DNA of 10,303 nucleotides from Leptofilum sp050292445 (GTDB taxonomy: Bacteria; Chloroflexota; Anaerolineae; Promineifilales; Promineifilaceae), in contig JBNKLQ010000224.1 in NCBI GenBank assembly GCA_050292445.1, forward strand, positions 1 to 10,303, written 5' to 3'. This document shows, piece by piece, positions 1 through 7,090 of the stretch. Under the pieces are notes generated by a model. The model had not been told where the DNA came from, ran no database searches, and saw only the letters and a list, made by a program, of their open reading frames with translations. The number at the start of each line of letters is the position of its first letter. Within the stretch, counting starts at the first letter, position 1. Both the position numbers and the translations under genes were made by a program.

Positions 1-1
1 G

Positions 2-352
2 CAGATCAGAGATACACGAAGGCGTATGCGGCACATCCGAGAAGAGTTTCAGCAAGCTGTACGCTTCACCATTATCCACCATCAGACGGGCAGTCGGTCG
101 TGGCTGTGCGATGAGGATACAGCAGCCTATTGTTCGCCGGGTACTCCCATCAAATTGTGTCCCAGTTGGTTTGATGGTAGCCGTGAATGGCAAGCCCAAA
201 CCATCATTCATGAGCTCAGTCATAAAAATGGGCACATACATCATCGTGGGGCAACAGACCCAGAGTCTGCGCGGCGCCTTGCTCAGGAGAATCCCAGATG
301 GGCGAGGCGGAATCCAGAAAATTTTGCATGTTATTGTGGAGAATACTTCTGA
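2..352 (+). CDS. M35/aspzincin-type zinc metallopeptidase, C-terminal part
   Basis: This is the C-terminal part of a zinc metallopeptidase of the aspzincin (M35, deuterolysin/Lys-N like) type. The frame is open to the left edge, so the gene probably begins before the window; an in-frame ATG lies at 26. Counting from that ATG, HELSH (62-66) is the HExxH zinc-binding and catalytic motif. G-A-T-D (75-78) matches the GTxD segment, whose Asp is the third zinc ligand in this clan. The end, ENFACYCGEYF, resembles the conserved 'NADsYeYFA' tail of M35 enzymes, and the CxC plus LCP cysteines fit their disulfide-bearing core. Family members cleave peptide bonds and are usually secreted; the signal or propeptide would be outside the window. 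The next gene starts 32 nt downstream, which suggests one operon. I am confident of the fold and uncertain of the substrate. Confidence 0.8.
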   Translation, partial: QIRDTRRRMRHIREEFQQAVRFTIIHHQTGSRSWLCDEDTAAYCSPGTPIKLCPSWFDGSREWQAQTIIHELSHKNGHIHHRGATDPESARRLAQENPRWARRNPENFACYCGEYF

Positions 353-384
353 AAAGGAAAAACGACCGTTCGAGGAGGCGACAT

Positions 385-732
385 ATGAAAAATATCAAAG
401 TGAGAAGTGGGAGTACGCCTGTTGGCTTAACGGAATGGCAGCAATATGAAGGAGAAATGCCGGGAATCTATGTTGAAGTTGATACACGAGCAGCCAAATT
501 CAAGCGGACACCGCATTATGTGGCATCCCTTGTTGGTCGGACAAATCATTGGTTAACCACTGGTGGTTCCTGTATCTACAATCCGACGCCAACAGGCTTC
601 AGGATCTATGTCAGATATGCAGATTCAAGTGCCGAAAATATGACGCCAGCTTTTGCCAATGATGCAGAATGGCATATTTCGTGGATTGGAGTTGAAAGTG
701 AAGACGGCCGTTTGCATGTTTATGATAAGTAG
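385..732 (+). CDS. Small beta-rich protein with 'GIYVEVDT' domain, unknown function
   Basis: A 115-aa protein of unknown function. I chose ATG 385 because GAGGAGG (372-378) lies 6 nt upstream; the reading frame extends to 298, but that part overlaps the metallopeptidase and has no ribosome binding site. Almost the whole protein is one domain. It contains GIYVEVDTRAAKF, TPHYVASL, a Gly/His/Trp-rich turn (HWLTTGGSCIYNPTPTGF), RIYVRY, and AEWHISWIG near the end. The alternating hydrophobic pattern and many aromatic residues suggest a beta-sandwich. I recall similar domains in bacterial secreted and lectin-like proteins, but I cannot name a Pfam family with confidence. No signal peptide or membrane segment is visible. 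Its place after a secreted-type metallopeptidase suggests shared transcription and perhaps a binding role; that is inference. Confidence 0.75.
   Translation: MKNIKVRSGSTPVGLTEWQQYEGEMPGIYVEVDTRAAKFKRTPHYVASLVGRTNHWLTTGGSCIYNPTPTGFRIYVRYADSSAENMTPAFANDAEWHISWIGVESEDGRLHVYDK
704..711. repeat. Highly iterated palindrome ACGGCCGT, first of ten exact copies
   Basis: The 8-bp palindrome ACGGCCGT starts at 704, 1911, 2080, 2971, 4186, 7390, 7684, 8303, 8756 and 10200. Chance would give about 0.16 copies in this length. Six of the ten are followed by TT with A or G often before, giving a wider consensus near (A/G)ACGGCCGTT(T). Near-matches occur at 361, 7161, 7591 and 8948. Copies lie in genes on both strands and between genes. 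It resembles the cyanobacterial HIP1 situation, with no known function here. Confidence 0.85.
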
Positions 733-756
733 ATGCGAAGGTGTCTAAATATATTT

Positions 757-784
757 AAGGGAGTATGACATGTCAGATGGATAA
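757..784 (+). promoter_or_regulatory. Strong RBS and ATG followed by a four-residue frame ending in TAA
   Basis: AAGGGAG (757-763) stands 6 nt before ATG 770, an ideal arrangement. Translation from that ATG gives only M-S-D-G before TAA (782-784). The frame then continues without another stop into the gene annotated at 809. It is either the disabled original start of that gene or a tiny coupling cistron. Confidence 0.5.
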
Positions 785-808
785 GGACTGAACAGTTTTG
801 AAGAGACG

Positions 809-1099
809 ATGAGAAGTAAGGCGGGTTTGGTTGCAGTTAAGGCATACAGGCTATTCAAGAATCTTATAGAAGAGGCTGGCTGGTCACGCAACAGGGCTTT
901 TCAGGTTGCGTTCATGGGTATTCGGCTCTTTCACATCCCGGGATTGAAACCAGTGCCTGAACCGGATCCACCGTTTTCTATAGAGAGCCTCTATACGGTA
1001 GTGAAGGATGCTTATGCCAATGTTTCCGAGCTGCGAACAGAGATCAAGAATGATCTTGATTTTCTCGAAAAATTAATGCATGAAGAACCGACAAACTGA
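809..1099 (+). CDS. Small helical protein with Pro-rich linker, unknown; N-terminus possibly lost to a stop codon
   Basis: A 96-aa protein I do not recognise. The first half (to about residue 46) reads as amphipathic helices with several Arg/Lys (RSKAGLVAVKAYRLFKNLIEEAGW). A Pro-rich linker (PGLKPVPEPDPP) follows, and the C-terminal half looks like a charged coiled coil (ELRTEIKNDLDFLEKLMHE). The start at ATG 809 has only a weak GAAGAG upstream. A far better start, ATG 770, is in the same frame but is cut off by TAA at 782-784, and the intervening codons (G-L-N-S-F-E-E-T) read like plausible protein. The gene may therefore be nonsense-interrupted at codon 5 with residual expression from 809, or the TAA may be an assembly error. 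It lies 19 nt before the next gene, probably in one operon. Confidence 0.6.
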   Translation: MRSKAGLVAVKAYRLFKNLIEEAGWSRNRAFQVAFMGIRLFHIPGLKPVPEPDPPFSIESLYTVVKDAYANVSELRTEIKNDLDFLEKLMHEEPTN

Positions 1100-1118
1100 T
1101 GATTTCAGAGAGGGGAAA

Positions 1119-1457
1119 ATGGACATATACGATTTAATCATGCAAGCCAAGAAGGGTGACTTCGAAGCTGGCAAAAAACTATATGAATGGGCGTATTTGT
1201 GGCCGAGGCTGGAACAGGAATTTGCACCAGCGGTGGGTGATGCAAAAGATGGTAGTTCACGGCCAAATCCGATGAGGGCTGGAAACTACGAACTCATAAG
1301 TATTCTCGCTATGGTCAGCCTCAGCCCGCAACCAGAACCTCCAGACCTACCTGCTGTTACAAAGGTGGCGATCTCGGCAATGAAAGATTTCCGCAGGCGA
1401 ATACTTGTCTTAGCTGATCAACTTGAAACCGAAATAGCTACCCTGGCAACAGATTAA
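1119..1457 (+). CDS. Small helical protein with PQPEPP linker, unknown
   Basis: A 112-aa protein of unknown function. I chose ATG 1119 because a purine-rich GAGAGGGGAA lies directly upstream; an in-frame ATG at 1080 would overlap the previous gene and has no such site. The N-terminal 30 residues are helical and charged (MDIYDLIMQAKKGDFEAGKKLYEWAY). The middle has a Gly/Ser/Asn loop, then a hydrophobic helix (ISILAMVSL), a Pro-rich stretch SPQPEPPDLPA, and a C-terminal amphipathic helix (FRRRILVLADQLETEIATLA). The order of helix, Pro-rich linker and coiled coil repeats that of the preceding gene product, so the two may be distant paralogs or partners. It is the last gene of the four-gene group. 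No catalytic motif, signal peptide or transmembrane helix is evident. Confidence 0.65.
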   Translation: MDIYDLIMQAKKGDFEAGKKLYEWAYLWPRLEQEFAPAVGDAKDGSSRPNPMRAGNYELISILAMVSLSPQPEPPDLPAVTKVAISAMKDFRRRILVLADQLETEIATLATD

Positions 1458-1501
1458 GCGTAGGAATAGGCCTACCGGAATACGAAGTAGGAATAACCTC
1501 T

Positions 1502-1527
1502 CCTCTTTATTGTGACTGTCAAAGAGG
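1502..1527 (+). repeat. Hairpin after the four-gene group
   Basis: CCTCTTT (1502-1508) pairs perfectly with AAAGAGG (1521-1527) across a 12-nt loop, 45 nt after the last gene of the group. There is no following T run, so it is not a typical intrinsic terminator. A -35-like TTGACA (1529-1534) follows it, but no convincing -10 is present. The rest of 1458-1620 shows a duplicated GTAGGAATA and nothing else I can support. Confidence 0.3.
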
Positions 1528-1620
1528 CTTGACAATTATGAAAAGGCGATTGAATACAAAGCAGCATGAGATCCGGTTGTTATTGTTCCAAGAGGCTACT
1601 GGAAGAGCCGGTTTGTCACA

Positions 1621-1896
1621 ATGAGGGTGAGCACTTTGGCCGCAAATTTCTGCCTGGGCATTTTAGTGGCCGACGATATGGGCTAATGGACGAAAATCAC
1701 CTGGGTATTATCGCCCAAAAAATAAGGCAAACACATTCTCACCGGCGAAACCTGCTACTTTAGTGACTGGCCACCCTTGATTCGCCTTTTGGAAACCACA
1801 TTCAAACCAGGCAAGTCTCAACTGAAGGCAAGGGGGCGTTTGATCAGGTTCCTGACAACAGACGAACACACCATTGCCACCGACGGCCACACCTGA
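1621..1896 (+). pseudogene. Decayed copy of the HVLTGE small-protein family
   Basis: Read in one frame from ATG 1621, this stretch carries two stops, TAA at 1684 and TAA at 1723. After the second it continues openly to TGA at 1894. The open part begins GKHILTGETCYFSDWPPLI, which closely matches QIKHVLTGETTYFRGMPAL of the intact protein at 7091. Upstream of the stops, LGILVADDMG in the same frame lines up loosely with LRVWVEDVGN of that protein. An A-rich tract (1715-1731) is a likely site of a small indel. The C-terminal end, after LLETTF, is longer than in the intact copy. I read it as a degenerate paralog left next to the regulator gene. An alternative is an expressed short C-terminal fragment, but no ribosome binding site supports that. 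Confidence 0.55.
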
Positions 1897-1970
1897 ACCA
1901 ACGCCCCAAAACGGCCGTTTCTTCTTTACTTCCCCCTGTATTCCAACTAAGATATGAATACGTGTTGTTT

Positions 1971-1982
1971 ACCCTGCAGGGT
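1971..1982. promoter_or_regulatory. 12-bp perfect palindrome ahead of the regulator gene
   Basis: ACCCTGCAGGGT is a perfect dyad 2 nt upstream of the AGGAGAGGAG ribosome binding site (1985-1994) of the regulator gene. Its position would suit an operator or a small RNA hairpin that affects initiation. It could also be chance, and only one copy is present in the window. Confidence 0.25.
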
Positions 1983-2001
1983 TTAGGAGAGGAGCAACCG
2001 T

Positions 2002-5000
2002 ATGACGATAACAGACCAGCTGCAGGCTGAGGTGCTGCACGTCACGCTCCTGGGTGAATTTCGATTAACGTGGGGCGAGACGGCCGTTTCCGGCATCACT
2101 ACGCCCAGCTACCAATCCCTGCTTGCCTATCTCATCCTCAACCGGGACAAAGAACACACGCGCCAGCAGCTCGCCTTTCAATTCTGGCCTGATTCTACCG
2201 AGTCACAAGCACGAACCAACCTGCGCAAAGCGATTCACAAACTGCGCCATGAGCTGCCTCACGCTGATCGGTTCCTCTGTTTGGAAAACCAGAGTGTACA
2301 GTGGAAAACAGATGCCCCATTTACGCTCGACGTAGCAGAATTTGAAAATTGTTTACAAACATTTTCCCAGATTGAGACGACAACACCTCACCACGCAGCA
2401 CTCGCCCCCCTCCAAGACGCTGTCACTTTTTACAAAGGTGATCTCCTACCTGAACATTATGATGATTGGATATTGGCTGCTCGTGAATGGCTTCGTAGCC
2501 AGTATCTGGCCTGCCTGGATCAACTCATCCAGCATTTAGAAAATGAGCGCCAATACGAGGTTGCCATAAATTATGCTCGTCGTCTGCTGCGCGAGGACTC
2601 GCTACACGAGGCTGCTTATCGCCGTCTGATGCGGCTGCAGGCTCTCAATGGTAATGTGGCCGGTGCGCTGCGTGTTTATCACACCTGTATTACTAATTTG
2701 CAGCGTGAATTGGGTGTGTCCCCTAGCCGGGCGACTCAGGAAACTTATGAACGACTGCTAAAGATTGACACGTCAACAGAGGCACCATTGCCTGCGCGCG
2801 TGCCGCTTGTGGCGCGAGAGAATAATTGGGCAACGCTGCAAAAGGTTTGGCAACAGGTAACAAAAGGACAACCCCAGGTTGTACTGCTCACCGGGGAAGC
2901 AGGCATCGGCAAGACACGCCTGGCTGAAGAACTGCTAGATTGGACGCGCAGGCAGGGAATTACAACGGTAACGGCCGTTTGTTATGCTGCTGAAGGTCAA
3001 CTTCCCTATGCCCCCATTGCCGATTGGCTGCGCACCGACGAAATGCAGTCAGTGTTAAGTAGCCTGGCCGATAAATGGCTAATTGAATGTGCCCGGCTAT
3101 TACCGGAACTAATGACACAACGTCCCAATATAGCCCCGCCTGGACCATTGACCGAGGGGTGGCAGCGACAGCATTTCTTTGCCGCCTTGGCCCAAACTAT
3201 CTTTGCTGCCCGGCAACCGCTACTGTTATTTGTAGATGATTTGCAATGGTGTGATCAAGATACTCTCGATTGGCTGCATTTTTTGCTTCGTTTTGACAAG
3301 AAGGCACGTTTTTTGCTGTTAGGTGCGATACGAACAGAGGAAATCACACCGAATCATCCCATCGTTGCCTGGCAGCGGTTTATGCAGCGAGATGGCAATT
3401 TATCTACAATACGGTTAACCCGACTGGATGCCGAGGCAACGCACCAGTTGGCGACTCACATCACCCGGCAAACTTTAAACCCTGAACAATCTGCCAACCT
3501 ATTTATTGAAACAGAAGGTATCCCCTTATTCATTGTGGAAACAGCGCGTGCCGGTATTCAAGAATCAACGGGTAATCGCGACTCGCCACACACCAAACTT
3601 CCGCCCCAAATCCAAAATGTTATTGAAACACGCCTATCCCAACTATCGCCGCAAGCACGTGAATTAACGAATCTGGCAGCGGCAATTGGTCGTTCTTTTA
3701 CGTATGAGCTGTTGGCACAGGCCAGTGGTGATGGCGAGGAATGGGTGGTGCATGGATTGGATGAACTGTGGCAGCGGCGAATTGTACGCGAACAAGGGAT
3801 GGATGCGTATGATTTTAGCCACGACAAGATTCGTCAGGTTGTTTATGCCAATTTGAGTTTTACCCGAAAGAGATTGCTGCATGGTCGCATTATCAATGCT
3901 CTTGAAACACTTTATGCCAACAACTTAGACAAAGTCAACGGGCAGTTGGCGGCTCACTACGAGGCGGTTCAGCAATGGCAACGAGCGGTTGATTATTACC
4001 AACGGGCAGCACAGGTATCGAATCGTGTGTTTGCCCATAAAGAGACGATGCAGTATTTGCACCGGGCGATTGCCTTACTGCCAAAAACAAATATCGCTTC
4101 CGAGAAACAGGCTGAATTTTATGACTTGCTTGGAGAAGTGTTAGCCTTGATAGGTGAGCATGAGGCGGCAAGAGAAGTGTTTGATACGGCCGTTTCCCTC
4201 ACCACAAACCCCATTCACCTTTCCCAATGTTACCGCAAAATCGCCAACACATGGCAAGTTCAACGGAAGTTTAATGAGACGTTTCAGACCTATCAAAAAG
4301 CGGAAGCTGCTTTGGGAGAGCCAGGGCAAACAGATGCAGAAACGTGGTGGCAGGAATGGTTATGGGTTCAAGTTGACCAGCTTTGGGCGCTGTATTGGTC
4401 ACAACACATAACCACATTGGCAAAACTGCTAGAGCGCATCCATCCCATCTTGGAGCAATATGGTTTAGCAGCACAGCGCGGCTTGTTTTTTCTAGGATTG
4501 GTATTCCTTGCCTTTGAGCGAAACCAATATGTTATTACAGAGGCCACCGTGCGTGATGCACAGGCCGCAGTTACAAACATCTTAGAATCTGGAAGCCTGG
4601 ATCGAATTGCTTTTGCACACTTCGTATTAGGAATGGCGCATTTTTATGTTGGATGGCATGGTCAACTTGAGGAGGCTGAAAACAATTTCCAATTAGCTTT
4701 ACATAAAGCGAAACATATGGGCGCTGTGGTGTTGCAAACAAGATGTTTGATTTTCCTGGCAAAAGTGTATCGACGCCGACAGGATGTTAAAAAAACAGAT
4801 GAACTCGCCACGCGAACGATGATGATTGCCAAACAAGCCAATTTGGTTAACTATCAATTTTTTGCCAGAGCACAGGCTGCCTGGGTGGCCTGGCATGAAG
4901 GAGATTTGGCGCTTGCAGAGCAGCACGCACAGGCAGTCATGGGCTATTACTATCCTGATCATCGCGGGCCGCATTTTGGCGATGCCCTCTGGCCACAAAT

Positions 5001-5205
5001 TGGAGCCAGAGTAGCACAAGGAAACATTGGGGCAGCCATCGAGAGCGTACAAATGTTGTTGGATCCAAGAGAGATGCGGATGCCAGACAATGTAATAACA
5101 TCTCTGCAACAAGCTATCGACGCCTGGGATGCTGACTGGCCCGAATCCGCTCAAAGGCACCTGCTTCACGCTTTGCAACTGGCTCATGAAATGGATTATT
5201 TGTAA
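2002..5205 (+). CDS. BTAD domain transcriptional regulator with AAA ATPase and TPR-like region
   Basis: A 1067-aa cytoplasmic regulator of the SARP/AfsR-like class. Residues about 12-100 form the OmpR-type winged helix (LLGEFRLTWGE, then RQQLAFQFWPDS and LRKAIHKLR). Residues about 110-255 are the bacterial transcriptional activation domain, ending in LGVSPSRATQETYERLL. An ATPase domain follows: Walker A GEAGIGKT (298-305) and Walker B LLLFVDDLQW (407-416, acidic pair 412-413). From about residue 600 to the end the protein is helical and repeat-like (YQRAAQVSNRVF, YDLLGEVLALIGEHEAAREVF), consistent with TPRs that sense a ligand or partner. There is no C-terminal LuxR helix-turn-helix, so DNA binding should lie at the N-terminus. 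AGGAGAGGAG precedes ATG 2002. Such proteins usually activate nearby genes; the SnoaL and propeller genes downstream are natural candidate targets. The signal it senses is unknown. Confidence 0.9.
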   Translation: MTITDQLQAEVLHVTLLGEFRLTWGETAVSGITTPSYQSLLAYLILNRDKEHTRQQLAFQFWPDSTESQARTNLRKAIHKLRHELPHADRFLCLENQSVQWKTDAPFTLDVAEFENCLQTFSQIETTTPHHAALAPLQDAVTFYKGDLLPEHYDDWILAAREWLRSQYLACLDQLIQHLENERQYEVAINYARRLLREDSLHEAAYRRLMRLQALNGNVAGALRVYHTCITNLQRELGVSPSRATQETYERLLKIDTSTEAPLPARVPLVARENNWATLQKVWQQVTKGQPQVVLLTGEAGIGKTRLAEELLDWTRRQGITTVTAVCYAAEGQLPYAPIADWLRTDEMQSVLSSLADKWLIECARLLPELMTQRPNIAPPGPLTEGWQRQHFFAALAQTIFAARQPLLLFVDDLQWCDQDTLDWLHFLLRFDKKARFLLLGAIRTEEITPNHPIVAWQRFMQRDGNLSTIRLTRLDAEATHQLATHITRQTLNPEQSANLFIETEGIPLFIVETARAGIQESTGNRDSPHTKLPPQIQNVIETRLSQLSPQARELTNLAAAIGRSFTYELLAQASGDGEEWVVHGLDELWQRRIVREQGMDAYDFSHDKIRQVVYANLSFTRKRLLHGRIINALETLYANNLDKVNGQLAAHYEAVQQWQRAVDYYQRAAQVSNRVFAHKETMQYLHRAIALLPKTNIASEKQAEFYDLLGEVLALIGEHEAAREVFDTAVSLTTNPIHLSQCYRKIANTWQVQRKFNETFQTYQKAEAALGEPGQTDAETWWQEWLWVQVDQLWALYWSQHITTLAKLLERIHPILEQYGLAAQRGLFFLGLVFLAFERNQYVITEATVRDAQAAVTNILESGSLDRIAFAHFVLGMAHFYVGWHGQLEEAENNFQLALHKAKHMGAVVLQTRCLIFLAKVYRRRQDVKKTDELATRTMMIAKQANLVNYQFFARAQAAWVAWHEGDLALAEQHAQAVMGYYYPDHRGPHFGDALWPQIGARVAQGNIGAAIESVQMLLDPREMRMPDNVITSLQQAIDAWDADWPESAQRHLLHALQLAHEMDYL

Positions 5206-5263
5206 GCTGGGAACGGATGAGGAACGCTTCATTTGTTAGACTGATTTCAGAAACAAATGAACT

Positions 5264-5371
5264 GAAGCAAACCACAGAAAATATTTTGAAAAACAAGATT
5301 TCTCTGTGGTTTGCTCAAGTAAAAGCGGGAGACATGGTTCTACTTATTTCAAAGAACTTTCCCGCTTTTAC
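5264..5371 (+). repeat. Twin-hairpin element, copy A
   Basis: Two adjacent hairpins stand between the regulator and the SnoaL gene. Stem 1 pairs AGCAAACCACAGA (5266-5278) with 5303-5315, 13 bp with no mismatch and a 24-nt loop. A CAA spacer follows. Stem 2 pairs GTAAAAGCGGGA (5319-5330) with 5360-5371, 12 bp with no mismatch and a loop that holds a smaller GTTCT/AGAAC stem. The SnoaL ribosome binding site AGGAGA begins 8 nt after the element. The same architecture recurs at 9064-9174 in the same orientation. It is not a standard terminator: the loops are long and no T run follows. It could be a structured 5' RNA or a palindromic dispersed repeat. Confidence 0.75.
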
Positions 5372-5390
5372 ACAGAATAGGAGAAATTTA

Positions 5391-5810
5391 ATGTCAGCAG
5401 AAAAGAACAAAGCTATTGTGCGCCGGTTTGTTGAAGAGGTCCAAAGTCAACATAATCTTGATGTATTGGACGAAGTTTTTAGCCCGCAGATGGTTGATCA
5501 CAGCCAAATCGCCAACCCACCCAACCGGGAAGGAACCAGACAAATGTTTGCCATGATGTTTGCTGCATTCCCTGACTTTACTGCCACCATTCAAGACCAG
5601 GTTGCCGAGGGAGACAAAGTTGTTACCAGAAAAACCTTCCAGGGCACGCATCAGGGAGATTACATGGGTATCCCTCCAACAGGCAAGGAGATTTCATTTG
5701 AAGTCATTGAAATCTTACGCCTTAAAGATGGTAAGGTCACCGATCATTGGGCTGTGGGGGATGTGATGAAAATGATGCAGCAGCTCGGTGTACTTCCTGC
5801 AATGGCGTAA
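5391..5810 (+). CDS. SnoaL-like ester cyclase family protein
   Basis: A 139-aa protein of the SnoaL-like polyketide cyclase/ester cyclase family (NTF2-like cone fold), at the family's usual length. The start at 5391 is set by AGGAGA (5379-5384), 6 nt upstream; the open frame extends to 5217, but that part covers the twin-hairpin element and has no suitable site. Family features include an N-terminal helix (NKAIVRRFVEEV), FSPQMVDHS (30-38), AAFPDFTATI (58-67), the strand pair GDKVVTRKTFQGTHQGDYMGIPPTGK (74-99), and DGKVTDHWAVGD (113-124) before a C-terminal QLGVLP. In the polyketide cyclase an Asp in this last region is catalytic; D118 or D124 could fill that role. Many bacterial members have no proven substrate, so the reaction here is unknown. 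No transmembrane or signal segment is seen. Confidence 0.9.
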   Translation: MSAEKNKAIVRRFVEEVQSQHNLDVLDEVFSPQMVDHSQIANPPNREGTRQMFAMMFAAFPDFTATIQDQVAEGDKVVTRKTFQGTHQGDYMGIPPTGKEISFEVIEILRLKDGKVTDHWAVGDVMKMMQQLGVLPAMA

Positions 5811-5831
5811 AACCCATCACTCAAAGATTCC

Positions 5832-5845
5832 CTACCGTTAGGTAG
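5832..5845 (+). repeat. Short hairpin after the SnoaL gene
   Basis: CTACC (5832-5836) and GGTAG (5841-5845) form a 5-bp stem with a GTTA tetraloop 22 nt after the SnoaL stop. No T run follows, so terminator activity is doubtful. The remaining 5846-5982 holds only the ribosome binding site of the next gene. Confidence 0.25.
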
Positions 5846-5982
5846 TCCGGCAAACAGAAAATGAACTTTTTCACCTGCCGTCAAGGCTAGACTGTTGACC
5901 GCTGCCTGCCCATCACTTGATGCCTTCGATTGGGAAATAGAGTCTGGATGTAACATGTTTAAAGAGAGTAAAGGAGTTAATA

Positions 5983-6963
5983 ATGAAACGTTTAATCTTA
6001 GTGTTTGCCTTGATTTTGATAGTTTTGCTGCCAGGATTGGTCAGTGCTAGTGCGAATGTCACCTGGATTCAAAAATATGATCCAGCTTTAGGCGAATTTC
6101 CTGAAGGCATTGCCGTTGACAAGCAAGGCAATATTTTTGTCGGCGTGCTGTCGGAGATTCGCAAAATATCTCCAGACGGCGTTGAATCACTATATTATCA
6201 ATTCCCTTCAATCGCAGGCCCTATCGGTCTGGCAGTGGATGCAGTCGGCAATGTTTACGCCTGTTTATTTGTTCCGCCGCCAACGGATCCGGTTGGTCTG
6301 AAAGGCGTGTGGCGAATTAACCCTACCGGTGAAGCTGTTCACCTACCAGGAAGTGATGCAATTGGTTTACCCAATGCATTAGCCTTTGACCAGCGTGGAA
6401 ACCTGTTCGTTTCCGACAGTTATGTGTTCGGCAGTGTACCGCCGCAAGGCGCCATTTGGCGGATTCCACCAGATGGTGAGGCAGAGATTTGGCTGCAAGA
6501 TTCTGCGATTCTTGGTGGCCTGGGACAAGTGCCAGGTTATGTGCCCCTCGGTGCAAATGGCATTGCCTTCTACCACAATGGACTGTACGTTGCCAATACA
6601 GAGAGGGGGCTTGTCAGCCACATCCCCATCTTGCCGGATGGCTCACCAGGTTTGCCAACCATTATTGCCAATGAGCCGCAAAGTCTTTTCCTGATTGATG
6701 GGATTGCCATGGATGTCCACGGCATGATCTACGCTGCATTGATCGGGCAGGACCGCATCGTGACGGTAGACCCCGAGACTGGCATGGTTGATGAAATTGC
6801 AAGCGCCGCTGATGAGGTAAACGGTCCGGCCAGCCTGGCTTTTGGCACAGGTAATGGGGAACGAAAATCCGTCTATTTCACAAATTCTTCTGTGATTTCA
6901 GCAGTGCCAAATCCTGGCGTGCTGAAATTGGATGTATGGGAACCTGGGTTGCCCTTGCCATAA
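5983..6963 (+). CDS. Secreted SMP-30/NHL-like six-bladed beta-propeller protein
   Basis: A 326-aa exported protein. Residues 1-24 are a Sec signal peptide: K2-R3, a hydrophobic core (LILVFALILIVLLPGL), then an A-x-A-like SASA cleavage region. The mature part has six repeats of the SMP-30/NHL type, each with a small-residue turn, a hydrophobic strand and a Gly-Asn/Asp turn: PEGIAVDKQGNIFV (from 40), PIGLAVDAVGNVYA, PNALAFDQRGNLFV, ANGIAFYHNGLYV, IDGIAMDVHGMIYA and PASLAF...SVYF. This fits a six-bladed propeller of the SMP-30/gluconolactonase class. These include metal-dependent lactonases as well as non-enzymatic binding proteins, and I cannot assign a reaction. AAAGGAG lies 6 nt before ATG 5983. 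It lies 172 nt after the SnoaL gene and ends before a strong terminator. Confidence 0.85.
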   Translation: MKRLILVFALILIVLLPGLVSASANVTWIQKYDPALGEFPEGIAVDKQGNIFVGVLSEIRKISPDGVESLYYQFPSIAGPIGLAVDAVGNVYACLFVPPPTDPVGLKGVWRINPTGEAVHLPGSDAIGLPNALAFDQRGNLFVSDSYVFGSVPPQGAIWRIPPDGEAEIWLQDSAILGGLGQVPGYVPLGANGIAFYHNGLYVANTERGLVSHIPILPDGSPGLPTIIANEPQSLFLIDGIAMDVHGMIYAALIGQDRIVTVDPETGMVDEIASAADEVNGPASLAFGTGNGERKSVYFTNSSVISAVPNPGVLKLDVWEPGLPLP

Positions 6964-7010
6964 GTGTTCATCTACAAACACCTTAACTGAATTGGCGAAT
7001 GAGTAGCTAA

Positions 7011-7043
7011 AGTAGCCGTTCAAACCGAACGGCTACTATTTTT
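7011..7043 (+). terminator. Intrinsic terminator after the propeller gene
   Basis: AGTAGCCGTTC (7011-7021) pairs perfectly with GAACGGCTACT (7027-7037) around a 5-nt loop, and ATTTTT follows directly. This is a textbook Rho-independent terminator, 48 nt after the propeller stop. It separates that gene from the small gene at 7091. Confidence 0.9.
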
Positions 7044-7090
7044 GGGCAAAGCGGGGAAAGGTTCATAAGGATTACCGGAGCGATGAGATC

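Noticed and set aside
1529..1557. TTGACA with GAATAC at 17-nt spacing as a promoter
   Set aside because: The -10 match is poor, and the only gene downstream before 2002 is a pseudogene.
1566..1763. Open frame of 65 codons after the four-gene group
   Set aside because: No ribosome binding site and low-complexity, Cys/His/Arg-rich translation; the family similarity lies in a different frame of the same DNA, so this is a by-product of a decayed gene.
5319..5371. Stem 2 of the twin-hairpin element as an intrinsic terminator
   Set aside because: AAAAGC...GCTTTT recalls a terminator, but the loop is 25-30 nt, no T run follows, and a ribosome binding site comes directly after in copy A.
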